Below, in pieces: positions 50,780 through 61,100 of a stretch of 64,000 nt of DNA. The notes under the pieces are model-generated. The model was not told the DNA's origin and did no database searches. It worked only from the letters and a program-made list of their open reading frames with translations. A program made the position numbers and the translations under genes. The DNA is from Hymenobacter sp. DG25A. Lineage in GTDB: Bacteria; Bacteroidota; Bacteroidia; Cytophagales; Hymenobacteraceae. The DNA lies in the NCBI RefSeq assembly GCF_001280305.1, contig NZ_CP012623.1, positions 2,480,001 to 2,544,000 of the forward strand, given 5' to 3'. Each line of letters begins with the position of its first letter. The first letter of the stretch is position 1.

Positions 50780-52159
50780 CTAATACACGGTTTGTTGCAG
50801 CTCCCGGCGGAAGGTTTGCTCAAACTCTTCATCCACGTGGTACGTGGATTCTTCGTGCTGGCTGAGGTCGAGGCCCAGCTCTTCTTCCGATGATTTCACG
50901 CGCAGGGCGAAGAACCGGTCAGTGATTTTCAGCAACACCCAGGAACCTGCAAAGGAGTACGCTACCACAATCAGCAGCCCCAGCACGTGGTAGCCGAAGG
51001 TGGTGAACGAGCCGTGCACCAGGCCTACTTTATCGGCAAACACGCCCGTGAGCAGCATGCCCACAATGCCGCCCAGGCCGTGGCAGGGAAACACGTCCAG
51101 TGTGTCGTCGATGGTAGTGCGGCTGTTCTGCCAGTGCACGGCGGTGTGGCTTACCAGGGCGCCTATCACGCCAATCAGCAGGCTTTGGCCATAGGTAACG
51201 TATCCGGCCGCCGGCGTAATGGCTACCAGCCCGACCACCGCGCCGGTGCAGGCTCCTACCGCCGTGGGCTTGCCGTTGCGGGCCACCTCAATCAGCAGCC
51301 AGGCTACCAGGGCGGCTGCCGAGGCCAGGTTGGTGTTGACAAAGGAGGTGGCCGCCAACTCATTGGCGCCCAGCGCCGAGCCCGCATTAAACCCAAACCA
51401 GCCAAACCACAACAGGCCGGTACCCAGCAGCACAAACGGCACATTGGGCGTGGAGAAAGACGATTGGCGCACATGCGTATTGCGGCGCCCCAGCACCATA
51501 GCGCCGGCCAAGGCCGCAATACCCGCCGAAATATGCACAACGGTGCCACCGGCAAAATCCAGCACACCCCATTGGCGCAGGAACCCATCGGGGTGCCACG
51601 TCCAGTGAGCCAGCGGGCAGTAGATGAATAGGGTGAACAGCACCATAAAGGCCAGATAGCCCTTAAACCGCACCCGCTCGGCAAAAGAGCCGGTAATAAG
51701 CGCCGGGGTGATAATGGCGAACTTCAGCTGGAAGGCGAAGTAGAGAATAAACGGAATGGTGGCCGCAAAAGCGGGATTGGGTGCCGTGCCCACGTTGCGC
51801 AGCATGATAAACGTGAGGGGGTTGCCAATGAGCCCGTGCCAGGAGTCGCCGTAGGCCAGGGAGAATCCCACAAAGTAGAATACCAGCGAGATAACGCCCA
51901 GCGCCACAAAGCTCTGCAGCATGGTGCTGATAACGTTTTTGGGCCGCACCATGCCGCCGTAGAAAAACGACAGCCCGGGCGTCATAATCAAAACAAAGGC
52001 AGTGGCCGTGAGCATCCAGGCTACATCGGCGGGGTTGAGGGAGCCAGCAACGGCGCCAGGGTGTGGCAGATCAATAAATGCGGCCAGCAAACACAGAACC
52101 ACCAGCGTGAGCAGCGCAAACATGCTAACACTGGGACGAAATATAGAAGGAGTACTCAT
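50780..52159 (-). CDS. amt: Ammonium transporter
   Basis: 459 residues with about eleven transmembrane helices. The family signature is clear: AWMLTATAFVLIMTPGLSFFYGGMVRPKNVISTMLQSF, then the central DFAGGTVVHISAGIAALAGAMVLGRR (first pore His in VVHIS) and FPCHGLGGIVGMLLTGVFA (second His). A long cytoplasmic acidic tail ends KSSEEELGLDLSQHEESTYHVDEEFEQTFRRELQQTVY. No glnK/PII gene is adjacent. The frame extends to 52180; ATG 52159 (MSTPSIFRPS) is preferred. Confidence 0.95.
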   Translation of the reverse strand: MSTPSIFRPSVSMFALLTLVVLCLLAAFIDLPHPGAVAGSLNPADVAWMLTATAFVLIMTPGLSFFYGGMVRPKNVISTMLQSFVALGVISLVFYFVGFSLAYGDSWHGLIGNPLTFIMLRNVGTAPNPAFAATIPFILYFAFQLKFAIITPALITGSFAERVRFKGYLAFMVLFTLFIYCPLAHWTWHPDGFLRQWGVLDFAGGTVVHISAGIAALAGAMVLGRRNTHVRQSSFSTPNVPFVLLGTGLLWFGWFGFNAGSALGANELAATSFVNTNLASAAALVAWLLIEVARNGKPTAVGACTGAVVGLVAITPAAGYVTYGQSLLIGVIGALVSHTAVHWQNSRTTIDDTLDVFPCHGLGGIVGMLLTGVFADKVGLVHGSFTTFGYHVLGLLIVVAYSFAGSWVLLKITDRFFALRVKSSEEELGLDLSQHEESTYHVDEEFEQTFRRELQQTVY

Positions 52160-52456
52160 TTTTGACAATTTCTCAACCATTCAACCATCACCCTATCAAA
52201 TTCAAGGGCAATATACGTTTCAAATGAAGCAATTGTCAAAATACACCCTGTTATCTGATGCTATTTTCGATAAAAACACCTATTTATTGACATAGCACCC
52301 TTATAAAGCATAGTCTTTTTATAAAAACATGTATTCAATTCTCTTTTTACCTCCTTCAAAATACAACACCCCCTGAAACCGATAATCTTCGGCTTCAGGG
52401 GGTGTTGAGAGAAACTGGTAGCGCAGGGCGGCCTCAGCCGTTACGGGGGTTTGTTG
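52160..52456. other. AT-rich intergenic region before amt
   Basis: 297 bases between the glycosidase stop and amt start, both on the minus strand. It is markedly AT-rich from 52190 to 52360 and should hold the amt promoter. It includes the terminator of the glycosidase gene at 52364-52407. I see no ORF; nitrogen-control sites could not be recognised. Confidence 0.6.
52364..52407 (-). terminator. Hairpin terminator after the glycosidase gene
   Basis: Arms CAACACCCCCTGAA and TTCAGGGGGTGTTG form a perfect 14-bp stem, with an inner CCGA/TCGG stem in the loop. On the minus strand it is followed by TATTTTG. Confidence 0.82.
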
Positions 52457-55207
52457 TTATGGCAGCCGGGTGAGGCGCAGGTGGTCGAGCATGGCCTGAT
52501 TCACCTCTCCATTCATATTCTCATTAGCGGGCTCAAAGCTGAGGGTGAGCGTGGCCGTGCCTTTGCTCAGGCGTACCGTAATGGGATTGGTATAGCCCCA
52601 ATCTGACCACTCCTCTACCCCGCGCTGGGGCAACACCACCGTTCCCAGCTGTTGCTTGCCCTGGCTGAGCGTGCGAAAAGCGCACTTGTTACTGGTATTG
52701 ATGGGGCCGTTGCCGTTGGCGTAGCGGAAATCCACGGCGTACAGCCCATCGGCGGGCACGGGCACGCGTAGCGTCAGGCGACGGTTCTGGGTTTTACTGA
52801 TTTCCACAAAGCCCGGGCCGGTGGCGCCTTTGTAATGCTTACCCGATTTCTTAGCTGCTGTTTCTACCTCCACGGTGCTGCGGAACTTGTCCGGCTCTAC
52901 CGCCAGCGGCTCACTTGCAAAGCTTTCGGCCTTATGGGCATCCACAGCAATAACCTGGTACTCGGTGTAGCTCTGGGGTGCCGATACCGGGAACACTGGC
53001 TCCGTAGTACGGCCGGCAAACTGCCCGTTGCGCAGAATCTGGTAAGCCGTAGCCTCTTCCACCCGCGCCCAAGCCAGGCGGCCGTTGGCGTAGCGCACGG
53101 CGGGCGTCATGGGTGATACGTGGTGCGCTACTTTATTCTGGGAAGAGGCAGCAAAAGCGAAGCCCGGCAATTCAATTTTGATGTCGTGCGGGCCGGTGAG
53201 CGTGGCCAGCACGGCGGCATCGGGCAGTGGCTGTCCGTCCAGGGTAATGGTGCGGATACCCTGGCCAAAGCCCGTCATTTCAATATTCAGCACCGCCTGG
53301 CGGTATTTGAAACCGGTGAGTTTGCGCGTGCCCTGCAGTGCCTGGGGCACAAAGGGCTGGAACACGAGGCGGTCGGTCTGAAAATCCATCCCAAACAAGC
53401 CCTTATACACCAGCGCCAGCGAGCCGGACAGGCTCCAGAGCATGTTGCTGCTGTTAATTTGAGTGCCGGCAAAGTCGCCGTTGCTGGCCACAAAGTTTTC
53501 CTTGTTGGTGAGGAACAGTGCAGTGGGCCTGCTTACAGCCATCAGGCTTTCCATAAAGGCCGTTTCATTGCCGGTTTTGGCGGCGGCCAGGCCCCAGTAG
53601 CTCTGCACAAAGGGCCACACGGCGTTATTATGGTAGGGCGGAATGCCCGAAATCTGGGGGTAGATGCAGGGAATGCCGTAGTCCATCACGGGGGTATGGG
53701 CCATTACCGTTTGGGCCCGGCTGCCTTCCGTGGCGCCCCACAGCACCGTCAGCGCCTCGCCCAGGGCCTCCGCTTTCGGCGACACGATGGCGAAGTTGCG
53801 GCCGTAGCGGTACTGCGCGTAGTAGCCTTTAACCTCCAGCCACAGGTGCTGGTTAATTCCTTTTTTGATGTTTTCGGCCAGCAGCCTGTGCATAGCAGCC
53901 ACCGCCTTTTGACCCAGCTTATCGGCCATCAGGGCCAGCACCTGGTTGGCCTGGAAGTGCACGGCATTGGTGCCCAGGTTTTCCGACTGGTAGATATCTG
54001 CCGGCTGCATCCACTTCGGGTAGGTCTGCTCCCGCCAGTCCAGGAAGGAGGACTCCCCGCGCACCAGGCCGGTGGTGGCATCGTAGGCGTTGCGCTCATC
54101 ATCTTCAATAGACTTTTTGATGATGGGATAGGCCTTGCGCAGCCAGGCTTCGTCGCCGGTGGCTTTGTAGATTTCCCAGGCGGCGGTGGCCCAGATCATT
54201 CGGTCCGTAGAGCACGGATAGGCGCCGCCGGTGCCCGTGTCCTGAATAATGCGGCCATCGGGCGTGACCTTGCGCAGGAGGCTGGTTTTGGCTACTTCCG
54301 GCTGCAGGGCAGCTTGGGCCAGAATGATGCTGTAGCTGATATCCCGCGTCCAAACCCCGGCCCACTCCTGGCCGGTACGGAAGGTACCATCGGGCTCTAC
54401 GGCACGCCTGGCTTCTTCCAGGGCCAGATTGTAGAGCGCATCCAGCAAAGGATAGTCAGAAGAATACTGAGGCATTCCGGACGTATCCAGCGTCTGCTTC
54501 CACTGGCCGGCGGTGGATTTGGCGTCGGAGTGGGCATTCAGCACCACGGTGGTTTCGTAGATGCCGTTGCCGTCGGGGTCCTTCAGCTCCAGTTGGGGCT
54601 TGTTGATGAGGTTATCGAAGTCCCAGCTCAGCGGGGCCGTGTTGCCTGCCACAAATACCTTCTTGAAATCCTGCTTGTAGAGCTTCTGGCCGTTGTAGAG
54701 CTGGTAGTAGCCTTCCTTCTCAAAGGCCGCCAGCACGGGGCGCAGATCCAGCCGGATTTTCAGCGGGGTGTTGGGCGCCAGGTAGGTATTGGCCGGCACA
54801 GCCGTTTGGCCTACATACTGCTTCCCGAACACGATAACCGGCGTTTCCAGACCCGCGCCGCCAGCCTGCGGCAGGGCCATAAACACGTGGTCCTGGCCGG
54901 GCTGCATTTCGTTGTCTTTGCCGTTGAGGCTGAACTTGAAGTTCACCTGTGGGCTCTGAAACTCGTTGGCCGGGCTCTGGTAGTTGGACGTCAGCTCGGT
55001 GCGGGAGCGGGCCCGGGCCGTATATTTACCCTGCACCAAAGAGTCGCGGTACACGGTATATGCCGCCGACTGCCACACGGGCGGCGCCACCTGACTGGCG
55101 GGAGAAGACGAAGTAATGGGAGTAGTCGGGGTTTTCGACATCTGACACGAACCCAGCAGGCCCAGGGCCAGCAGGAAACCGGTGGAATAAGAACATGGAG
55201 CGTGCAT
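52457..55207 (-). CDS. Large (alpha/alpha)6-barrel glycosidase lipoprotein with C-terminal CBM
   Basis: 916 residues. Lipoprotein signal LLALGLLGSC (Cys about 21), an N-terminal beta-sandwich (about 45-270), then a six-hairpin catalytic region from about 280 (DGTFRTGQEWAGVWTRDISYSIILAQAAL, TGGAYPCSTDRMIWATAAWEIYKATGDEAWL, YPKWMQPADIYQSENLGTNAVHFQANQVLALMADKLG, YPQISGIPPYHNNAVWPFVQSYWGLAAAKTGNE). A FN3-like segment and a CBM35/6-like domain (VEVETAAKKSGKHYKGATGPGFVEI) follow. Relatives are GH63/GH15-like glycosidases and debranching enzymes; the acid/base is probably one of the Asp/Glu in WTRD and related motifs. It acts in the periplasm or at the surface on an unknown glycan. Confidence 0.72.
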   Translation of the reverse strand: MHAPCSYSTGFLLALGLLGSCQMSKTPTTPITSSSPASQVAPPVWQSAAYTVYRDSLVQGKYTARARSRTELTSNYQSPANEFQSPQVNFKFSLNGKDNEMQPGQDHVFMALPQAGGAGLETPVIVFGKQYVGQTAVPANTYLAPNTPLKIRLDLRPVLAAFEKEGYYQLYNGQKLYKQDFKKVFVAGNTAPLSWDFDNLINKPQLELKDPDGNGIYETTVVLNAHSDAKSTAGQWKQTLDTSGMPQYSSDYPLLDALYNLALEEARRAVEPDGTFRTGQEWAGVWTRDISYSIILAQAALQPEVAKTSLLRKVTPDGRIIQDTGTGGAYPCSTDRMIWATAAWEIYKATGDEAWLRKAYPIIKKSIEDDERNAYDATTGLVRGESSFLDWREQTYPKWMQPADIYQSENLGTNAVHFQANQVLALMADKLGQKAVAAMHRLLAENIKKGINQHLWLEVKGYYAQYRYGRNFAIVSPKAEALGEALTVLWGATEGSRAQTVMAHTPVMDYGIPCIYPQISGIPPYHNNAVWPFVQSYWGLAAAKTGNETAFMESLMAVSRPTALFLTNKENFVASNGDFAGTQINSSNMLWSLSGSLALVYKGLFGMDFQTDRLVFQPFVPQALQGTRKLTGFKYRQAVLNIEMTGFGQGIRTITLDGQPLPDAAVLATLTGPHDIKIELPGFAFAASSQNKVAHHVSPMTPAVRYANGRLAWARVEEATAYQILRNGQFAGRTTEPVFPVSAPQSYTEYQVIAVDAHKAESFASEPLAVEPDKFRSTVEVETAAKKSGKHYKGATGPGFVEISKTQNRRLTLRVPVPADGLYAVDFRYANGNGPINTSNKCAFRTLSQGKQQLGTVVLPQRGVEEWSDWGYTNPITVRLSKGTATLTLSFEPANENMNGEVNQAMLDHLRLTRLP

Positions 55208-55268
55208 ACGGCAAAGTAACCAGATTCCTGCTGTTCCAGAACCTGCCTGCCGGAGCGCACCACGCCGC

Positions 55269-56471
55269 TTACCCCTGATACCGGCCTTCTACATTTTCCA
55301 GGTACTTCTGGGCCGAGCCGGTATTCAACAAGACCACCTGCTCCTGGGGCTGTATACTGCCGGTTTGGAGCAGATGGCGGGCGGCCATCCAGACGGCGGC
55401 GCCTTCCGGCGCCACAAACAGTCCCTCGTGCCGGGCCAGCTCGCGCATGCCTTCCAGCATCTGCTCGTCCGTAATGCTGATAGCCGTCCCCCGCGACTCC
55501 TGCAGCACGCGCAGCATCAGGGGCTCGCCCAGGGGCCGCGGCACGGCCAGCCCATTGGCAATAGTGGCCTGGCCCATATAGGTGTGGCAGTTGGCCTGCC
55601 GCCCGGCCAGCGTTTCAATCAGGGGGCAGCAGCTGGCAGCCTGCACAGCTACCATGCGAGGCAGCTTGGCATCAGCCGGCAGCCAGTCCAGGGCCTGCAT
55701 TTCCTGAAAAGCTTTCCAGATACCGATGAGCCCCGTGCCACCGCCCGCGGGGTATAGCAGCACATCAGGCAGCTGCCAGTTCAGCTGCTCGGCCAGCTCG
55801 TAGCCCATGGTTTTCTTGCCCTCCAAGCGGTAGGGCTCTTTCAGGGTTGAAACGTCCAGCAGGGCATTATCGGCGTTCAGCTGGCGGACCAGGGCCGCGC
55901 AGTCGTTGATGAGCCCATCCACTAGGTGCACCTCGGCGCCATACCAGTAGCACTCCTCCTGAAAGGCTTTGGGCGTGTGCCGGGGCATCACTACCACGGC
56001 GCGCAGGCCCGCCCGGGCGCAGTAGGCGGCCATGGCTACCCCGGCATTGCCGGCCGTGGGAATAATGCAGCCGGTAACGCCCAGCTCTTTGGCTTTGGAA
56101 ATGGCCATACTCAGGCCCCGCGCCTTAAAGGAGCCGGTGGGGTTCTGGCCTTCGTCTTTCAGCAGCAGATTAGGTAAGCCATGGTGGGCACCCAGCCGGG
56201 GCAGCGCCAACAGCGGCGTCCAGCCTTCGCCCAGGCTCACCCGGTTTGCCTCATCCAAAAGAGGCAGGAGCGGCCGGTAGCGCCACATGGAATTCTCCGC
56301 CTGGTTAATTCCCTCCGTGCGGGAAAGCGGCTCGTGCAGGGCATAATCTACCAGTAAAGGCTGGCCGCAACAGGGCGAAACATGCTGCAAGCTGAAAGCC
56401 GAGTAAGGCGTTTTACAGGCTGCGCAATGCAACTGCTGAAGGCGGGTAGTAGTATCGAGGAGAGTGTTCAT
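55269..56471 (-). CDS. thrC: Threonine synthase-like PLP enzyme
   Basis: 400 residues, fold-type II PLP enzyme. PLP lysine in KDEGQNPTGSFKARGLSMAISKAKELG; phosphate loop PAGGGTGLIGIWKAF; PTAGNAGVAMAAYCARAG. An N-terminal Cys-rich segment (LHCAACKTPYSAFSLQHVSPCCGQPL) looks like a zinc ribbon, as in some archaeal-type threonine synthases and cysteate synthases. It converts O-phosphohomoserine to threonine if it is ThrC. The adjoining LysR gene and repeated palindromic motif suggest specific regulation, so a related PLP reaction is possible. Confidence 0.85.
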   Translation of the reverse strand: MNTLLDTTTRLQQLHCAACKTPYSAFSLQHVSPCCGQPLLVDYALHEPLSRTEGINQAENSMWRYRPLLPLLDEANRVSLGEGWTPLLALPRLGAHHGLPNLLLKDEGQNPTGSFKARGLSMAISKAKELGVTGCIIPTAGNAGVAMAAYCARAGLRAVVVMPRHTPKAFQEECYWYGAEVHLVDGLINDCAALVRQLNADNALLDVSTLKEPYRLEGKKTMGYELAEQLNWQLPDVLLYPAGGGTGLIGIWKAFQEMQALDWLPADAKLPRMVAVQAASCCPLIETLAGRQANCHTYMGQATIANGLAVPRPLGEPLMLRVLQESRGTAISITDEQMLEGMRELARHEGLFVAPEGAAVWMAARHLLQTGSIQPQEQVVLLNTGSAQKYLENVEGRYQG

Positions 56472-56499
56472 AGCGCTTGTATCAACGCAAAACTCTCCG

Positions 56500-56545
56500 T
56501 AGCCTATTCCGAAAACAAATGGCTATTTGGAATAGCCTATTCCAA
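56500..56545. promoter_or_regulatory. Repeated TAGCCTATTCC motif and 19-bp palindrome before thrC
   Basis: TAGCCTATTCC occurs at 56500-56510 and again at 56533-56543, 33 bases apart, or about three helical turns. The second copy is part of a 19-bp palindrome, TTGGAATAGCCTATTCCAA (56527-56545), which overlaps the LysR stop codon. The array lies just upstream of thrC, so it is a candidate operator for the LysR protein. Confidence 0.55.
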
Positions 56546-57442
56546 TTTAGAATAGTGACGCCGGGCAAACTGCACGAAGTTTTTGTACGGCACATTGTTT
56601 TCCGTGCCTTTACGCTGCACAAAATCAAAGTGACGAATCAGGTTCAGGTCGCGCACGGGCACTTCCATCAGCTCGCCCGAAGCCAGCTCTTTCATCACGG
56701 CCTGCCGGGGCAGAAAAGCCAGACAGGTATCTACGCGCACAAAGTTCTTCAGGGCCTCGGTGCCGCCCAGTCGCACTTTTACCCGCAAATCGGTGAGCTT
56801 AATGTGCCGCGCGGCCAAGGCTTCCTCCAGCACCGCCAGCGTGCCGGACCCCGATTCGCGCAGGGCCACCGGAATCTGCCGCAGGTCCTGCGCTACCAGC
56901 CCTTCCCGGTGCAGCGGATTGCGCGCTGAGCAGACGGCTACTACTTCGTCCGTCAGCAGAGGCGTGTACGTTACGTTGCTGACTTTATGGATGCCTTCAA
57001 TAATTCCCAGGTCAATTTCATGCTCCAGCAACGCTTTCAGGATGTTCTCACTATTGCGGTTTTTCAGGGTGAGTTGCGTGTTCGGAAACTTGCCCAGGTA
57101 GGCCGATAGCACCGGCGGAATGATATACAGCGAAATGGTGGTGCTGGCCCCGATAACCATGCGCACTTGCGGCGAGAAGTCTTTGCTGAGCGTGGTGAAT
57201 TCCTGGTGCAGCTCATGCTGCAGCTGCTTGGCCAGAAGCAGCTTTTGGTACAGCAGCTCGCCGGCCGACGTGAGCACCACGCTATTGCCGAGCCGCTCAA
57301 ACAAGCCGGTTTTGTAGTATTCTTCCAGCGCCTTTACCTGCTTGCTCACCGCCGACTGGCTCAGAAAGAGCGTCTGGCCGGCTTTAGTAAAGCTCAGCTC
57401 CCGGGCTACTTCCAGAAAGATTTCGTGGGCGTGGGAAAGCAT
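56537..57442 (-). CDS. LysR-family transcriptional regulator
   Basis: 301 residues. N-terminal winged helix-turn-helix: LSHAHEIFLEVARELSFTKAGQTLFLSQSAVSKQVKALEEYYKTGLFERLGNSVVLTSAGELLYQKLL. The C-terminal co-inducer domain starts around VRMVIGASTTISLYIIPPVLSAYLGKFPNTQLTLKNRNSENILKALLEHEIDLGIIEG and ends with VRVDTCLAFLPRQAVMKEL. Start: ATG 57442; the upstream 26 residues are not LysR-like. It is directly upstream of thrC on the same strand, which is unusual for LysR genes that typically diverge from their targets. Confidence 0.9.
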   Translation of the reverse strand: MLSHAHEIFLEVARELSFTKAGQTLFLSQSAVSKQVKALEEYYKTGLFERLGNSVVLTSAGELLYQKLLLAKQLQHELHQEFTTLSKDFSPQVRMVIGASTTISLYIIPPVLSAYLGKFPNTQLTLKNRNSENILKALLEHEIDLGIIEGIHKVSNVTYTPLLTDEVVAVCSARNPLHREGLVAQDLRQIPVALRESGSGTLAVLEEALAARHIKLTDLRVKVRLGGTEALKNFVRVDTCLAFLPRQAVMKELASGELMEVPVRDLNLIRHFDFVQRKGTENNVPYKNFVQFARRHYSKLE

Positions 57443-57477
57443 GGTTACTGTACTGCAATAAGCTGCCGCCGGATACT

Positions 57478-58005
57478 TTATTTTATGAGTTCCCGCAGCA
57501 AGGCATGCCCTTCCGGCCACAAACCCAGTCCCGAATCGGAATTGAGGTGCCCCTTGGCTCCCACATTCACCAAACGACTGCCCCAGGCCTGGGCAAAGTG
57601 CTGAGCACGGGCCAGGGTCACGTATTCATCGTTGGTACTGGCTACTACTATGCTGGGGAAAGGAAGCTTCTGCAGCGGCATGGGCGCAAAGCCCACGGCT
57701 TCGGTCGGGAAATCCGGGCGGTCTACGTCGGCGGGGCCTACCAGCAAAGCTCCCGCAAGGGTCAGCTGCGTGGTACGGGCCCAATGCGCCACGGTAGCGC
57801 AGGCTAGGCTGTGAGCGGCTAGTACTACGTTGGGGCCGGCGGCCGCTACTGCTGCTTCCAGCTGCATAACCCAATCGGCATAAACCGGCTGGTCCCAGTT
57901 GTGCTGCTCTACGCGCCGGTAGCCGTAATGCTGTTCCCACTGGCTTTGCCAATGTAGCGGGCCGGAACTGCCCAGGCCGGGAACTGTGAGAATAGTGCTG
58001 GACAT
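57478..58005 (-). CDS. RBBP9/YdeN-family serine hydrolase
   Basis: 175 residues. Small alpha/beta hydrolase: TILTVPGLGSSGPLHWQSQWEQHYG, nucleophile elbow VVLAAHSLACATVAHWA (Ser in HSLA), acid in VASTNDEYVTL (Asp) and catalytic His in VGAKGHLNSDSGLG. Family substrates are poorly known. The TACCTTTG -7 element at 58024-58031 lies directly before ATG 58005 and excludes the longer start at 58026. It is 35 bases upstream of the LysR gene and may be cotranscribed. Confidence 0.9.
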   Translation of the reverse strand: MSSTILTVPGLGSSGPLHWQSQWEQHYGYRRVEQHNWDQPVYADWVMQLEAAVAAAGPNVVLAAHSLACATVAHWARTTQLTLAGALLVGPADVDRPDFPTEAVGFAPMPLQKLPFPSIVVASTNDEYVTLARAQHFAQAWGSRLVNVGAKGHLNSDSGLGLWPEGHALLRELIK

Positions 58006-58023
58006 AAAAGGCTGATGAATAAG

Positions 58024-58031
58024 CAAAGGTA
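58024..58031 (-). promoter_or_regulatory. -7 element of the hydrolase-lysR-thrC unit
   Basis: TACCTTTG on the minus strand, 18 bases before the hydrolase ATG. No TTG at the ideal upstream distance. Confidence 0.6.
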
Positions 58032-58155
58032 GAAACCTTGCTACTTCCGCATGAAATAGGATGCCGGTTATCCTTGGGTATTATATCCCTCTAAATCCAT
58101 ATTCATTCCTCATTTTCTATACCTTTCCGCCGCTATCCTTCCTATTCCCTATTTC

Positions 58156-61100
58156 ATGTTGCGTCGGATCCTTTTTCGCCTGCCTCTGCTGGTGTTGCTG
58201 GCCCTGTTGGTTGCCTGCTCCAAAACCGGTTCCACCTCCGGCTCCGATGCCAACGGCGAGGAAATTGACCCATACCAGAATCTGGTATTTCAGTTTGACG
58301 AGGATGTGGTAGGCAAGGACCAACAGGACCGCTGGGACACTATTCAGTACGTGAAGTTTGAGCCCGCCGTGCGCGGCAAATTCAAGTGGACCAGTGAGCG
58401 GGAGCTGATTTTCTCTCCTCTTACCCCTTTCCGGCCGAGCACCACCTTTACCGCCGAGCTGCTGGCCGAAAACCTGCCCGCCGACAAGCGCAGCGTTTCG
58501 CTCCCCGAGAACCGCCGGAAATTTCATACGCCCTATCTGCAGCTGAATCCGCCCCAGGCATTCTGGGGCCGCTCGGCGCGGGCTGCCGGCACGGCGGAAA
58601 TGCGCGTGGAGCTACCCTTCAACTACCCCGTACGCCCCACGGATGTCAAGCCTTTGCTGCGGCTCACGCAGGATGGCCAGCCCGTAGCCTTCGAAGTACC
58701 CAGCGCCGAGCCTGGCCAGAGCATCAGCGTGCACCTTACCCAGCAGGTGCGCACCGGCAGCCCGCTGACGGTAGCGCTGGCCCCTGGCCTGCACGCCGTG
58801 GGCAGCGACCAGCCCACCGCCCGCGACTACTCCGCCGAAGTAACCGTACCCGACCCACAGGCCCTGGAGGTGCGCTCCATCACCGGCAATATGGAAACCG
58901 CCGAGGCCACCATTACCATTCTCACCAACCAGCCTGTCAGTCAGCAGGAGCTGCAGAGCAGCCTCACGGTAACGCCGCAGGTGCCCTTTCAGATAGAGGA
59001 GCTGGAAAGCGGCGTGGCGCTGAAAGGCGGGTTTGAGGTGGGCAAAAGCTACCAGATAACGCTGCGCCAGGGTCTGCGCGGCGCGCTGGGCGGGCAGCTG
59101 GCCGAAACCACCACCCAAACCGTGAGCTTCTCCGATGAGCGGCCCAGCATTCAGTTTGCCTCCGCCGATAAAGCCATGTACCTCGATGCCCTGGGCACGC
59201 GCAACCTGGGCGTGCGCATCAACGAGGTAGCAAAAGTGAAAGTGACCATTGCCAAAGTTTACGCCAACAACATTCAGCAGCTGTTGCGCGGCGGCCCCCA
59301 ATACGGCTACCCGGAGTACGATGAAACGGCAGGCGAAGAAGGTGAGGAAGGTGAATACGTAGACCATTCCTTCCAGTATTACGATGTCGAAACTCTGGGT
59401 AACGTCCTCTCTGAGCGCACCTATACCGTGGACGGACTGCCCAAAGAGCAAGGGCTGCGGCTCCTGAATCTGAGTCTGAAAGACCTGGAGTTTTCGGGCG
59501 GTATGAAGGGCCTGTACATTGTGAAAGTGCAGGACACCGAGCGGCAGTGGCTGCAGGTGAGTAAGCTGGTGACCGTGTCGGATATCGGGCTGATTGTAAA
59601 GCAGGGCAAGGCCGGCAGCACGCTGGTTTTCGCCAATTCCATCCGCAATGCCCGGCCGCTGGCCGGCGTGGAAGTGCGCTATGTGAGCACGAATAATCAG
59701 GTCATCGGCACCGGTATCACCAACCGCGAGGGCGTGGCCAGATTCGACAGCACGGCCGCCAACAGCCGCTTTAAGCTGGGCATGCTGGTGGCGCAAAAGG
59801 AGGCTGATTTCACGTTTCTGGACCTCACGCGCAGCCGCGTAGAAACCTCCCGCTTTGAGGTGGGCGGCCTGCAAAGCAATGCCGCCCGCCACCAGGCCTT
59901 CCTCTACGGCGACCGGGACCTGTACCGCCCCGGCGACACCATCCGCACCAACACCATTATCCGCACCGAAGGCTGGAAAAACCCGCCGACCAAGCTCCCC
60001 GTCAAGATTCGGCTGCTGCTGCCCACCGGCAAGGAGTACGCCAGCCTGCGCAAGCAGCTCACCTCGGAAGGCACCTTCGAAGCCAGCTTTATCCTGCCGC
60101 CCAGTGTGATGACGGGCATCTACACGCTGGAAGTACTGACCGGCAACGACGTGCTGCTCACCTCGCGCAAAATCAGCGTGGAAGAGTTCATTCCCGACCG
60201 CATGAAGGTGACGGTGAAAACCGACCGCGCCGTAGCCAAGCCCGGCCAGACCGTTTCGGCCCTGATTACCGCCCAGAACCTCTTCGGCCCGCCCGCCGCC
60301 GACCGCAAGTTTGAAGTAGAATTCTCGCTGAAGGAAAAGTCCTTCGCCCCCAAAAACTACCCCGACTACACCTTCGCCATCAACAGCGGCGAAAAGCAGC
60401 GCGGCAGCTACGGCGAGCAGGAATCCACCCCGATTTCAGCCCGCTTTGAAAAGACCATGCGCGAAGGCACCACCGACGCCAACGGCCGCGGCACCGCCAC
60501 CTACGAAGTGCCTGATTACACTGACCTCGGCACGCTGGAAGGCGCGGCCTTTGCCACTGTGTTCGATGAAACCGGCCGGCCTGTAAACCGCCTCGCCACA
60601 TTTGAAGTGCAGACCCAGCCAGTGATGTTCGGGGTAAAAAACATGGACGAGCTGGTAGCCACGCGCACCCAGCTGCCGGTGCGGCTGGTGGCCCTCACGC
60701 CGGCCGGCGCACCTACCACGGCCCAGGCCCGCGTGCAGGTGGTGCGCCTGCTCTGGGAAACCGTAATTGAGCGCCAGGGCGGCCGCTACATCTACAACTC
60801 GCAGAAGCGCGAGCAGGTGGTGCTCAGCCGCACTGTAACAGTTCCCAGCGGTGGCGCCGATGCCGGCCTCAACTTCGCGCCCAACTACTCCGGCGAGTAC
60901 GAAATCCGGGTTTCCCGGCCCGGCGCCAGCACTTATGTGGCCCGGCGCGTGTACGCCTACGGCTACGGTGATACGCAGAGTAATTCCTTCGAAGTAAACA
61001 ACGAGGGCGAGGTGACTATTGAAGCCGATAAAGCCAAATACCAGCCCGGGGAAACGGCCCATCTGCTGCTGAAAACACCCTTCCCCGGCCGCGTGCTGGT

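Noticed and set aside
53120..55219. 699-residue plus-strand ORF opposite the glycosidase gene
   Set aside because: It is the antisense shadow of the high-GC minus-strand lipoprotein gene; the translation is rich in Gly, His, Arg and Val with no domain pattern.
58612..59892. 426-residue minus-strand ORF within the macroglobulin gene
   Set aside because: Shadow of the plus-strand A2M gene; no signal, motif or start context.
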